A stretch of 64,000 bases of DNA from Streptomyces sp. ISL-96 (GTDB lineage: Bacteria; Actinomycetota; Actinomycetes; Streptomycetales; Streptomycetaceae), in NCBI RefSeq assembly GCF_018614035.1, contig NZ_JAGGPA010000034.1:62001-126000 (forward strand), written 5' to 3'. Shown in pieces: positions 44,279 through 53,063 of this stretch (positions are counted from its first letter, which is position 1; every line of letters begins with the position of its first letter). Both the position numbers and the translations under genes were made by a program. The notes beneath the pieces are model-generated. The model was not told the DNA's origin. It searched no databases and saw only the letters and a program-made list of their open reading frames with translations.

Positions 44279-47200
44279 ATGGCGGTACGGGAGACGCCGC
44301 TGCCGACGGTGCCGCCGCCGCAGGTCACGCTGGTGCGGATCTGCGATCCGGCCGGGCGGCCGCGCGGGACCGGCTTCGTCGCGGACGACCGGGGAACGGT
44401 CGTCACCAGCCATGAGGCCGTCGACGGCCTGACCCGGGTCGTCCTGCACGCGCCCGGTGAGTCGAGTGAGTCCACCTGTCTCGCCGAGGCCGACGCGATC
44501 ATCCCGCTGCCGGAGACGGCTCTGGCGCTCGTACGGACCGAAGGGCTCGGCGTACGGCCCGTCCCGGTGGCGGCGCGGGACCGGATCGAGACAGGCACTT
44601 ACGTACGACTGCCGGCCGGGGGATGGCGTGAGGCGCGGGTCCTGAGACCGCTCTCCGTCACCTACACGGCGACCGACCGCTGCCATCTCATCGAGCACGC
44701 GGTGGAGTTGGCGATGGGGACCGCCGGCACCGACGCGCTGCGGCTCGGCAGCCGGGCCGCGGGCGGGCCGGTCCTGGACGCGGGGACGGGCGCCGTGCTG
44801 GCCGTGCTCGGCACCGCGCTGGGTGCTGAGCAGCGGGCGGCGGGCTTCGCCGTACCCCTGCGAGCGGCGGCAGCGGCGGCTCCCGACGGCCCGCTCGCGG
44901 AGCTGCTGCGGCGGAACGCGGCGACGGTGCCGGCTTATGGGCCGGACCTCAATCTCGCGGGCGCGTTGCAACTGACGGCGACGTCGGTCGGATCGGTGGG
45001 TGGGCCGGGGCCGGGGCCGGGGCGGGGGCAGGGGCAGGAGCCGGTGGAACGGCCGGAGGTGTCGCGGGAGTTCGCGTCCTTCTCGGCTCTCGGCGGAGCG
45101 CTGGTGCTCGCTCTGGTCGGGGATCCGGGGACCGGTCGTACGACGGAACTCGCCGCGCTCGCCGCCCGGCGGGCCCGGGGCCCCGAACCGGCACCGACGC
45201 TCTGGCTGCGCGGCGCCGAGTTGAGGGCCGGTGACACGTCGGTCGCGGACGCGGTGGCGCGGGCGCTTCGGCAGGCGGGACGGATCGTCGCCGCGTCGGG
45301 GAAGTGGAGTGGCGATCCGGGGGACGCGACGCCGGAGCGGGTGGCGCGGCTGGCTCTCGACGCCGGGCGGCCGCTGCTCGTACTGCTGGACGGCCCCGAG
45401 GAAATGCCGCCCGCACTGACCCACCGGCTGCCCGACTGGACCGCCGCGACGGCGAGTTGGCTGCGGACGGCGGGGGTTCGGATGGTCGTCGCGTGCCGGG
45501 CCGAACACTGGGAGCAGGCCGGCGCGCTGTACCCGGAGGGCGCCCTGCACCGGCCGGCGCGGCCTGCCCGGACTGAGCGGCCGTGGCCCGGGCTGCCCTC
45601 CGCCGTACGGATCGATGACCTGACCGAGCCCCAGGCGCTGCGCGCGCGGGAGCGGTACGGCATCCCCGACGGCGCGCTCGCGGACCCTTCCGACGCCCGG
45701 CATCCGCTGACGCTGCGGCTCCTGGCGGAGGTACGGGAGGCACTGCCGGGGGATGTGCCGGGGCGGCCCACCCGCGAGGAGGTGTTCGCCGCGTACCTGG
45801 ACCTGATGTGCTTGCGCATCGCGGTGCGTCTGGCGGCGGCGGCCCGGCCGTCGCCGCGGGGCACGGCGGTGCGCCGGCTGGCGGCACGCGTGTCGGGGCA
45901 GGTGCACGAGGCGGCGCGGCGCTGTCTGGGACCGGGGCAGGGCGAGCTGGACCGCGAATCCTTCGAGGAGATCTTCCCCTGGCGTACGGGGTGGGCGTCG
46001 GCGGTACTGGCGGAGGGACTGCTGGTGCCCGCGGGGGGCGGCTACCGGTTCGCGCACGAGGAGCTGGCGGACTGGCTCCAGGGAACGCACCTGGACCTCG
46101 ACGAGGCGCTGCACGCCCTGGTCCACCAAGCCCATGACCCCCACCCGCCGGTGCCTCGGCATCGCATCGGGCCGGTGGTGCAGGCGCTGCTGCTCGTGGA
46201 ACGAGCGCACGGGCCGGCCGCGCTGTCCCGCAGGCTCCTGGACCTGGTCCGCGCGCTGGAATCCGTGTACGCATCCGAGGCCGCGCCTCCCGAGCCCCCG
46301 CCCGGCCACCCGCGTCGCACCGCGAGCTCCGTGCGGGAGGCCTCGTGGTGGGGGAGGCGGCTGTTGGGGGAGGTGTTGCTGCGGGTGGGGGATGCGGGGC
46401 GCCATCTGGGCGTGCTGCGGGCGCTGGCCGACTGCGTCAGCCGGCGGTCCGTCGAGGGGGGCGGGCCGCGGAGTCTCGGTGGGCTCGCGGAGTTCGGGCC
46501 ATGGTTCTGGGAGCGGGTCGCCGTCACGGAGGGGGAGCGCGTCGATCTGCTGCGGCGGCTCCTGCCCGCCGACGGGGCGCCGGGGAGCGGGCACGTACCC
46601 CCGCAGGGGCGGTATCTCGACGCCGTCGCGCGGCGGCTGGAGGCCGCGCCACGAACCGTCCAGCCCATGCTCTGCCAGTGGTTCGACGACGAGCGGCCGC
46701 TGCCGGCCGCCGACGACGCCGCGGTACGCCCCACCGTCGCCGGCGTCGCCCAGGCGCTGCTCTACGCCCGCCGTGAGCTCGCCGTCGACGATCTGACCGA
46801 GGCCCTCGTCGACGGCGCGCACCCCCGCGCCGACGAACTGCTCACCGCCCTCGCCGAGGACGAGCCGTCCGCGCTCTGCCGGGCCGTCGACCGCTGGGCC
46901 CACGACGGCGAACGGCCGGGGCGGCGGGTCGCCGCCGCCCGGTACGGGCTCGCCGCCGCCCCGCACGTCACGACCGGCGCCGACCGCGAGCTGCTCAGGT
47001 ACGCCGCGCTGTCGCTGCTCGCCCGGCCGGGAGACAGCACCCCGCACGGGCCCGCCCTCGGGCTGCTCGTACGGGATCCGGACACCCGGCCGCGTTACCT
47101 GGACCGGGCCCTGGCGGCGTTCGGCGGCGACGGATCCCGGCCGCCCGCCGCCGCCCTCGCCGCCGCGCTCACCACCCACCCCGAGCCCGTCCTCGCCGCG

Positions 47201-47899
47201 TTCCAGGCGCGCCTGGAAGGGGGCGAGGCGGATGGCGAAGTGCTGCGCGCGCTCGCAGACGTCAGTGCGCCCGCCCTCGCCCGCCGCGCCGCCGCCCTCG
47301 TCCGCGCGTACGCCGACCGCCACCCGGAAGGCGGCGCCGCGCACACCGCCGCCTACGTGGACCGGCGCCTCGAACACGGCCCCGCCGCCCGCGCCGTCCT
47401 CTTCCCACTGGTCACGGGCCTGCTGCGGGACCACCCCGGCCCGCTGCGGCGCGCCCTCGCCCCCGTGCTCGCCGCGCCCGGCAGCCGCGCCTCGCGCCAG
47501 CTGCGGGCCGAGCTGCTCGACGTACTCCTGGAGGGGGAGCAGTACGGGGGGTACGGCGAGCATCAGGTACGGGATCTCGGGGCTCTGGAGGCGGTGCTGC
47601 TGGCCGCCGGCACCGGCGCCCGGCGCAGGGGCGAGGCCCGGACCAGGGATCTCGTACACCGCACCGGGACGCTCATGGTCCGTACGCCCGAGGGCGCCAC
47701 CCGCTTCGACCGGCTGCTGGCCGGGCTCGCCCGCGAGGTCCCCGGATTCGCGTCCCTCGTCGCCGGCTGGCTGGCCGCCGCGCCGGACGAGTGGGCGGCG
47801 GTCGCCGGGCCGGGCGCGCGCCGCACCGTCGAGAGCCTGGCCACTCCCATGCCGATGCGAGCCGCAACCCGTGGGCATGGCAGTCTTAGACCTGCGTAA
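44279..47899 (+). CDS. Large protein: degenerate trypsin-like domain fused to STAND-type NTPase and helical repeats
   Basis: A 1206-residue protein. Residues 14-200 form a trypsin-2-like domain: GTGFVADDRGTVVTSHEAVD keeps the histidine region, but the serine motif normally GxSGGPV reads SRAAGGPVLDAGTG, with alanine for serine, and no clear catalytic aspartate is seen. Residues of about 265-460 are a P-loop NTPase with ALVGDPGTGRTTELAALAAR (GRTT instead of GKT/S), Walker B LLVLLDGPEEMPP and sensor-like MVVACRAEHWEQ. The remaining 700 residues are alanine/leucine-rich helices, probably superhelical repeats. ATG 44279 was chosen because GGGAGG lies 8 bases upstream. It lies between truB and ribF with 45 bp to ribF. 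Layout resembles STAND immune proteins; function is inferred. Confidence 0.75.
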   Translation: MAVRETPLPTVPPPQVTLVRICDPAGRPRGTGFVADDRGTVVTSHEAVDGLTRVVLHAPGESSESTCLAEADAIIPLPETALALVRTEGLGVRPVPVAARDRIETGTYVRLPAGGWREARVLRPLSVTYTATDRCHLIEHAVELAMGTAGTDALRLGSRAAGGPVLDAGTGAVLAVLGTALGAEQRAAGFAVPLRAAAAAAPDGPLAELLRRNAATVPAYGPDLNLAGALQLTATSVGSVGGPGPGPGRGQGQEPVERPEVSREFASFSALGGALVLALVGDPGTGRTTELAALAARRARGPEPAPTLWLRGAELRAGDTSVADAVARALRQAGRIVAASGKWSGDPGDATPERVARLALDAGRPLLVLLDGPEEMPPALTHRLPDWTAATASWLRTAGVRMVVACRAEHWEQAGALYPEGALHRPARPARTERPWPGLPSAVRIDDLTEPQALRARERYGIPDGALADPSDARHPLTLRLLAEVREALPGDVPGRPTREEVFAAYLDLMCLRIAVRLAAAARPSPRGTAVRRLAARVSGQVHEAARRCLGPGQGELDRESFEEIFPWRTGWASAVLAEGLLVPAGGGYRFAHEELADWLQGTHLDLDEALHALVHQAHDPHPPVPRHRIGPVVQALLLVERAHGPAALSRRLLDLVRALESVYASEAAPPEPPPGHPRRTASSVREASWWGRRLLGEVLLRVGDAGRHLGVLRALADCVSRRSVEGGGPRSLGGLAEFGPWFWERVAVTEGERVDLLRRLLPADGAPGSGHVPPQGRYLDAVARRLEAAPRTVQPMLCQWFDDERPLPAADDAAVRPTVAGVAQALLYARRELAVDDLTEALVDGAHPRADELLTALAEDEPSALCRAVDRWAHDGERPGRRVAAARYGLAAAPHVTTGADRELLRYAALSLLARPGDSTPHGPALGLLVRDPDTRPRYLDRALAAFGGDGSRPPAAALAAALTTHPEPVLAAFQARLEGGEADGEVLRALADVSAPALARRAAALVRAYADRHPEGGAAHTAAYVDRRLEHGPAARAVLFPLVTGLLRDHPGPLRRALAPVLAAPGSRASRQLRAELLDVLLEGEQYGGYGEHQVRDLGALEAVLLAAGTGARRRGEARTRDLVHRTGTLMVRTPEGATRFDRLLAGLAREVPGFASLVAGWLAAAPDEWAAVAGPGARRTVESLATPMPMRAATRGHGSLRPA

Positions 47900-47944
47900 T
47901 CGATGCGTAATCGGGTTCGAGTTCGGACGAGGAGAGCGGTCACA

Positions 47945-48898
47945 GTGCAGCGCTGGCGTGGCTTGGAGGACATCCCCCAGGACTGGGGACGCAGCGTCGT
48001 CACCATCGGCTCCTACGACGGCGTACACCGCGGGCACCAGCTGATCATCGGCCGCGCGGTCGAGCGCGCCCGCGAGCTGGGCGTGCCGTCGGTCGTCGTG
48101 ACCTTCGATCCGCACCCGAGCGAGGTCGTGCGCCCCGGCAGCCATCCTCCGCTGCTCGCCCCGCACCACCGCCGCGCCGAACTGATGGCGGAGCTGGGCG
48201 TGGACGCGGTGCTCATCCTCCCCTTCACCGCCGAGTTCTCGAAGCTCTCGCCGGCCGATTTCATCGTGAAGGTGCTGGTCGACAAGCTGCACGCGCGGGC
48301 GGTCATCGAGGGCCCCAACTTCCGCTTCGGGCACCGGGCGGCGGGCAATGTGGACTACCTGGCCGAGCTCGGGCGGACGTACGGCTACGAGGTCGAGGTC
48401 GTCGACCTGTACGTGCGCGGAGCGGCGGGCGGCGGCGAGCCGTTCTCGTCGACGCTGGTGCGGCGTCTGGTCGCCGAGGGCGACGTCGAAGGCGCCGCGG
48501 AGATCCTGGGCCGGCCGCACCGCGTCGAGGGCGTCGTGGTGCGCGGGGCGCAGCGCGGCCGCGAGCTCGGTTACCCGACGGCGAACGTCGAGACGCTGCC
48601 GCACACCGCGATTCCGGCCGACGGCGTGTACGCGGGCTGGCTGACGGTGGAGGGCGAGAAGATGCCCGCCGCGATCTCGGTCGGCACGAACCCGCAGTTC
48701 AACGGCACCGAGCGGACCGTCGAGGCGTACGCCATCGGCCGGGTCGGCCTCGACCTGTACGGGCTGCACGTCGCCGTGGACTTCCTCGCGTACGTACGCG
48801 GCCAGGAGAAGTTCGAATCGATCGTGGCGCTGCTGGAAGCGATCGCGGACGACGTGAAGCGTTGCAGCGAGCTCATCGAGGCGTACGAGGCTCGGTAG
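47945..48898 (+). CDS. ribF: Bifunctional riboflavin kinase / FAD synthetase
   Basis: A 317-residue enzyme making FMN and FAD. The N-terminal adenylyltransferase domain has SVVTIGSYDGVHRGHQLIIG and FDPHPSEVVRPG; the C-terminal flavokinase domain has GRELGYPTANVETLPHTAIP and ISVGTNPQFNGTERTVEAY. GTG 47945 is preceded by GAGGAGAG. Its last 26 bases overlap the convergent oppF-type gene, so the two terminate into each other. Confidence 0.96.
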   Translation: MQRWRGLEDIPQDWGRSVVTIGSYDGVHRGHQLIIGRAVERARELGVPSVVVTFDPHPSEVVRPGSHPPLLAPHHRRAELMAELGVDAVLILPFTAEFSKLSPADFIVKVLVDKLHARAVIEGPNFRFGHRAAGNVDYLAELGRTYGYEVEVVDLYVRGAAGGGEPFSSTLVRRLVAEGDVEGAAEILGRPHRVEGVVVRGAQRGRELGYPTANVETLPHTAIPADGVYAGWLTVEGEKMPAAISVGTNPQFNGTERTVEAYAIGRVGLDLYGLHVAVDFLAYVRGQEKFESIVALLEAIADDVKRCSELIEAYEAR

Positions 48899-49898
48899 CC
48901 GCCCCTTCCGTGGACCGGGCCGCCGCCCAGTGGCAGGCAACCTGCGCCTCGTCACCGCCGGTCAGGACCGGCAGCAGCGTCGTACGGCAGTCGGCGGCGA
49001 CGCCCGTACGCTCGGCCTCACCGGAGGCGAGCACCTGGCAGCGGGCGTGAAAGCGGCAGCCGCCGGGGACGCGGGACGGGTCCGGGGGCTCACCGGTGAG
49101 GACGACCGGCACCTCGCCCGACTCCGGAAGTACGGACAACAGTGCGCGGGTATACGGGTGCTGAGGAGCCGTCAGAACCTTTTCGGCCGGTCCGGTCTCG
49201 ACGATCCGGCCCAGGTACATCACCGCCACACGGTCCGCGATGTTCCAGGCGAGACCGAGGTCGTGGGTCACGACGAGGGCGGACAGCCCGAGTTCGTCGC
49301 GCAGGGAGAGGAGCAGGGCCAGGATCTCGCCCCGTACGGACGCGTCGAGGGACGCCACCGGCTCGTCCGCGACGATGAGTTCGGGTTCGAGGACGAGCGC
49401 CCCGGCGATGACGACACGCTGGCGCTGGCCACCGGAGAGCTCGTGCGGGTAGCGCAGGAAGAACCGTTCGGGGGGCCTGAGCCCGGCGCGGGACAGCGCC
49501 CCGGCGACGGCTTCGCGCTCGTCACCGGCGTAACCGTGGATCCGCAGGCCTTCCGCCACGGCGTCGTACACCGTGTGACGCGGATTGAGCGAGCCGCTCG
49601 GGTCCTGGAGCACCAGCTGGACGCGCTTGCGGTACGCCTTGAGGGCACGCGAGCGGTAGTCGAGGGGCGCGCCGGCGAAGGTGACCTGGCCGGAGGTGGG
49701 CGCGACGAGGCCGAGCAGGGACCGGGCGAGCGTGGTCTTGCCGCAGCCGGACTCGCCGACCAGCGCGACGATCTCACCCGGTCGGATGTCGAGGTCGACC
49801 CCGTCGACGGCACGGGCGGTCGCCGCGCCACGCCGGCCGGGGAAGGCGACGTGGAGTCCGGCGGCGGAGAGGAGGGGGGTGGGGGTGGTGCGGCTCAT
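48873..49898 (-). CDS. Oligopeptide ABC transporter ATP-binding protein (OppF type)
   Basis: A 341-residue ABC ATPase. Walker A ALVGESGCGKTTLARSLLG, signature HELSGGQRQRVVI, Walker B LIVADEPVASLD and VTHDLGLAWNIADR are all intact. The C-terminal extension with CRFHARCQVLASGEAERTG contains the cysteine-rich motif typical of Opp/Dpp ATPases. ATG 49898 has GGAG 6 bases upstream. It is separated from oppD by 197 bp that contain a dispersed repeat, unlike the overlapping genes before it. Confidence 0.9.
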   Translation of the reverse strand: MSRTTPTPLLSAAGLHVAFPGRRGAATARAVDGVDLDIRPGEIVALVGESGCGKTTLARSLLGLVAPTSGQVTFAGAPLDYRSRALKAYRKRVQLVLQDPSGSLNPRHTVYDAVAEGLRIHGYAGDEREAVAGALSRAGLRPPERFFLRYPHELSGGQRQRVVIAGALVLEPELIVADEPVASLDASVRGEILALLLSLRDELGLSALVVTHDLGLAWNIADRVAVMYLGRIVETGPAEKVLTAPQHPYTRALLSVLPESGEVPVVLTGEPPDPSRVPGGCRFHARCQVLASGEAERTGVAADCRTTLLPVLTGGDEAQVACHWAAARSTEGAATEPRTPR

Positions 49899-49989
49899 GT
49901 GTGTCTCCGGTGGGTGACGAAGGGTGTGGGGTGCGGTGGGGGGCGGGTGGGGCCGCTGCGCGGAGCTTTTTCCCCACCCCGCCCCTCCC

Positions 49990-50077
49990 TCCAGCCCCTC
50001 CGGCGTTTGAGGAGCGGGGTCTGGGGCGGAGCCCCAGTTCGGGAAGGGGCGGGTCGGGGAACGCCCCGCGCAGCGGA
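49990..50077 (+). repeat. Dispersed Streptomyces intergenic repeat, copy B, inside the opp operon
   Basis: An 88-bp stretch aligning with 34851-34938 with five mismatches; it includes the hairpin at 50021-50037. It lies between the oppD- and oppF-type genes, the only large gap in this operon, which suggests late insertion. Confidence 0.75.
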
Positions 50078-50095
50078 GGCACCGAACGCCCCCGC

Positions 50096-51079
50096 TCACG
50101 CCGGCGGCAGCCCCGGCGCCGGCACCGCCGCCCCCACCCGCACACACGCCGCCCGCCGCCCCACCCCCGCCTCCAGCAGCACCTGGTCCTCCGTGGCGCA
50201 CTCGTCCAGCGCGACCGGACACCGAGGGTGGAACGTACAGCCGGCCGGAAGCGCCGACGGATCCGGCGGGTCGCCCGGCAGGCCGCGCGGGGCCCGGCGC
50301 GAAGCCGGGTCGCCGATGCGCGGGAACGCCGCCGACAGGGCCAGGCCGTACGGATGCCGCGCATCGGTGAACACCTGGTCCGCCGGACCCTCCTCCACGA
50401 CCCTCCCGGCGTACATCACCGCGAGCCGGTCACACGTGTCGGCCAGCACCGACAAATCGTGGCTGATCATCAGCAGACTGATGTCCTTGTCCGCGACCAA
50501 CTGCTTGATCAGCCGCAGGATCTGCGCCTGGATCATCACATCCAGCGCCGTCGTCGGCTCGTCCGCGACGATCAGCCGCGGATCGCACGCCAGCGCCATC
50601 GCGATCATCACGCGCTGCCGCTGACCGCCGGACAGCTCGTGCGGATACGCGTCGGCCCGCGAGACCGGCAGCCCCACCTGCTCCAGGAGATCGCCGACCC
50701 GCCGCCGCGCGGCCGCCGCAGTGGACTTCTGGTGCAGCAGCACCGGCTCGGCGATCTGCTCGCCGATGCGGTGCACGGCGTTCAGCGAATGCATGGCGCC
50801 CTGGAAGACGATCGAGGCGCCCGCCCACCGTACGGCCCGCAGCCGCCCCCACTTCATCGTCAGGACGTCCTCGCCGTCGAGCAGGATCTCACCGCTGAGC
50901 CTCGCGGACGCGGGCAGCAGGCGCAGCAGCGCCAGCGCCAGCGTCGACTTGCCGCAGCCCGACTCGCCCGCGACGCCGAGCTTCTGACCGGCCGACAGGG
51001 ACAGATCCACACCCCGTACGGCCCGCGTCCCGGCGCCGTACGTGACGTGCAGGTCCTTCACCTCAAGCAGCGCACTCAT
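50096..51079 (-). CDS. Oligopeptide ABC transporter ATP-binding protein (OppD type)
   Basis: A 327-residue ABC ATPase with Walker A VAGESGCGKSTLALALLRL, signature HELSGGQRQRVMI, Walker B LIVADEPTTALD and MISHDLSVLADTCDR. The C-terminal CTFHPRCPVALDECATED carries the Opp-type cysteines. ATG 51079 overlaps the upstream permease stop (ATGA); the open frame extending upstream is antisense-like readthrough over the permease and was rejected. Confidence 0.93.
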   Translation of the reverse strand: MSALLEVKDLHVTYGAGTRAVRGVDLSLSAGQKLGVAGESGCGKSTLALALLRLLPASARLSGEILLDGEDVLTMKWGRLRAVRWAGASIVFQGAMHSLNAVHRIGEQIAEPVLLHQKSTAAAARRRVGDLLEQVGLPVSRADAYPHELSGGQRQRVMIAMALACDPRLIVADEPTTALDVMIQAQILRLIKQLVADKDISLLMISHDLSVLADTCDRLAVMYAGRVVEEGPADQVFTDARHPYGLALSAAFPRIGDPASRRAPRGLPGDPPDPSALPAGCTFHPRCPVALDECATEDQVLLEAGVGRRAACVRVGAAVPAPGLPPA

Positions 51080-51993
51080 CGGGCGGACACCCCCAGCTTC
51101 GGGTTCAGTACGGACTCCACTGCACGCCCGCACAGCGTGAACGCCAGCGCGACGAGCGCGATGGCGATGCCCGGCGGCGCCAGGTACCACCAGTGGCCGG
51201 ACGAGACCGCGCCCGCCTCCCGCGCGTCCTGGAGCATGCCGCCCCACGAGACGACGTCCGGGTCGCCGAGGCCGAGGAAGGCGAGCGTCGCCTCGGTCAG
51301 GATGGCGTTGGAGATGCCGAGCGTCGTCTGGGCGAGCACGAGCGGCATGACGTTGGGCAGGACATGGCGGCTCATGATGTGCCCGTGGCCGCCGCCGAGC
51401 GCCGTCGCGCGTTCGATGTACGGACGCGACTCGACGGCCAGGGTCTGCGCCCGCACCAGCCGGGCCGTCGTCGGCCAGCTCGTGACGCCGATCGCCAGGA
51501 TCACCGTCCACACACTGCGCGACATCACCGTGGCGAGCACGATCGCGAGCACCAGCGCCGGCATCACGAGGAACCAGTCGGTGATCCGCATGGTCACGGT
51601 CGCGAACCAGCCGCCGAAGTGCCCGGCGAGGATGCCCACGAGCGTACCGATGGCCACTGACAGCGCGGCCGCCATCAGGCCCACCGTCAAGGAGATTCGC
51701 GCGCCCCAGATCAGCAGCCCCAGCAGCGAGCGCCCGAACTGGTCGGTGCCGAGCGGGAATTGACCGCTCGGCGACTCCAGCGCCGATCCCGGAGCGCTCG
51801 TCACACTCTGTACGTCGCTGCCGACGAGCAGCGGCGCGGCCAGTGCCACCAGCGCGATCACGGCCAGGGCGCCGAGTCCGAAGAGGCCGGCCCGGTGCGT
51901 ACGGTACGAACCCCAGAACCGGGCCACGGAGTGCCGTCGCCGCGCCCACGCGAGGGACGAGGCGGTCTGGGCAGCGGTCACAGGACTAGTCAT
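51076..51993 (-). CDS. Oligopeptide ABC transporter permease (OppC type)
   Basis: A 305-residue membrane permease with an N-terminal helix (LFGLGALAVIALVALAAPLL), the periplasmic segment FPLGTDQFGRSLLGLLIWGA typical of OppC/DppC, five further helices, and the EAA-like loop PYIERATALGGGHGHIMSRH. It overlaps both neighbours by ATGA. Confidence 0.93.
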   Translation of the reverse strand: MTSPVTAAQTASSLAWARRRHSVARFWGSYRTHRAGLFGLGALAVIALVALAAPLLVGSDVQSVTSAPGSALESPSGQFPLGTDQFGRSLLGLLIWGARISLTVGLMAAALSVAIGTLVGILAGHFGGWFATVTMRITDWFLVMPALVLAIVLATVMSRSVWTVILAIGVTSWPTTARLVRAQTLAVESRPYIERATALGGGHGHIMSRHVLPNVMPLVLAQTTLGISNAILTEATLAFLGLGDPDVVSWGGMLQDAREAGAVSSGHWWYLAPPGIAIALVALAFTLCGRAVESVLNPKLGVSAR

Positions 51994-53060
51994 CGGCCCA
52001 CCCGGGGATCGAGCAGCGGATAGAGCAGGTCGGCGAGGAGGTTCATCACGATCATCGCGCCCGCGAAGACGACGAACAGCCCCTGCACCAGCGGCAGATC
52101 GGGCACACTCAGCGCCTGGTAGAAGAGCCCGCCGAGCCCCGGCCAGGAGAAGACCGTCTCGACGAGGATCGAACCGGCCGCCACATGACCGAGGTTGATG
52201 AAGACCATGGTGACGGTGGGCAGCAGGGCGTTCGGTACGGCGTGGTGGCGTCGTACGAGGTCGTCGCGCAGCCCCTTCGCGCGCGCCGTCGTCAGATAGT
52301 CGCTGCCCATCTCGTCGAGCAGCGAGGCCCGCATGACCAGCAGCGTCTGCGCGTACCCCACCGCGGTCAGGGTGACGACGGGCAGCACCATGTGGTGCGC
52401 GACATCGGCGACGTACGCGAAACCGGTCTCGCCGCCCGTCTCCATGCCGCCGGTCGGGAACATGCCGGGGATCGGGCCGATGCCCACCGAGAAGGTGATG
52501 ATCAGCAGCAGGCCCAGCCAGAACGACGGGACGGACCAGAGGGTGAGGGCCACCCCGGTGTTGACCTTGTCGCCGAGCCGGCCGTGCCGCCACGCGGAAC
52601 GCGTGCCGAGCCACAGGCCGAGCGCCGAGTAGATGACGACGGCGACCCCGGTCAGCAGCAGGGTCGCGGGCAGCTTCTCCACGATCAGCTCGCCCACGGG
52701 CGAGTGGAACTGGTACGAAACGCCGAGATCGCCGCTCAGCGCCTTCGCGCAGTAGTCCGTGAACTGCTGCCACACCGGCAGGTCCAGGCCGAACTGCCGG
52801 CGCAGCGACGCGAGCTGCTCGGCGGACACCTGGCGGCCGTGCGTCATGGTGTGCACCGGGTCGCCGGGGATGATCCGGAAGAGGAAGAAGCTGGTGACGA
52901 GGACGGCGAAGAGCGAGACGGCCGCGCCGCCCAGCTTTCCGGCGACGTAGAGGAGGTACGCCCTGGCGGAGCGGGCGCGGGGGCCGGACGGCCCGGTCTT
53001 CACCGGGACCGGGCCGTCGGCCGTACCCTCCGCGAGGGGAGTGGTGCTTGCAGTGCTCAT
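51990..53060 (-). CDS. Oligopeptide ABC transporter permease (OppB type)
   Basis: A 356-residue membrane permease. After a 35-residue basic tail comes the first helix (GGAAVSLFAVLVTSFFLFRI) with the OppB signature RIIPGDPVHTMTHGRQVS. Five more helices follow, and the cytoplasmic loop near LLDEMGSDYLTTARAKGLRD is the ATPase-contacting EAA-type motif. It starts 3 bp after the binding-protein stop, and its own stop overlaps the OppC start. Confidence 0.93.
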   Translation of the reverse strand: MSTASTTPLAEGTADGPVPVKTGPSGPRARSARAYLLYVAGKLGGAAVSLFAVLVTSFFLFRIIPGDPVHTMTHGRQVSAEQLASLRRQFGLDLPVWQQFTDYCAKALSGDLGVSYQFHSPVGELIVEKLPATLLLTGVAVVIYSALGLWLGTRSAWRHGRLGDKVNTGVALTLWSVPSFWLGLLLIITFSVGIGPIPGMFPTGGMETGGETGFAYVADVAHHMVLPVVTLTAVGYAQTLLVMRASLLDEMGSDYLTTARAKGLRDDLVRRHHAVPNALLPTVTMVFINLGHVAAGSILVETVFSWPGLGGLFYQALSVPDLPLVQGLFVVFAGAMIVMNLLADLLYPLLDPRVGR

Positions 53061-53063
53061 GGA

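Noticed and set aside
43856..48955. 1699-residue open frame on the minus strand
   Set aside because: It runs antisense through truB, the protease-like gene and ribF, all well supported. Such frames are expected from third-position GC bias, and its product is arginine/glycine-rich without family motifs.
49899..50222. Upstream extension of the OppF-type gene
   Set aside because: It translates through the dispersed repeat; ATG 49898 has a well-placed ribosome-binding site.
51080..51949. Upstream extension of oppD giving a 617-residue protein
   Set aside because: It overlaps oppC in another frame; an ATGA overlap marks the real start at 51079.
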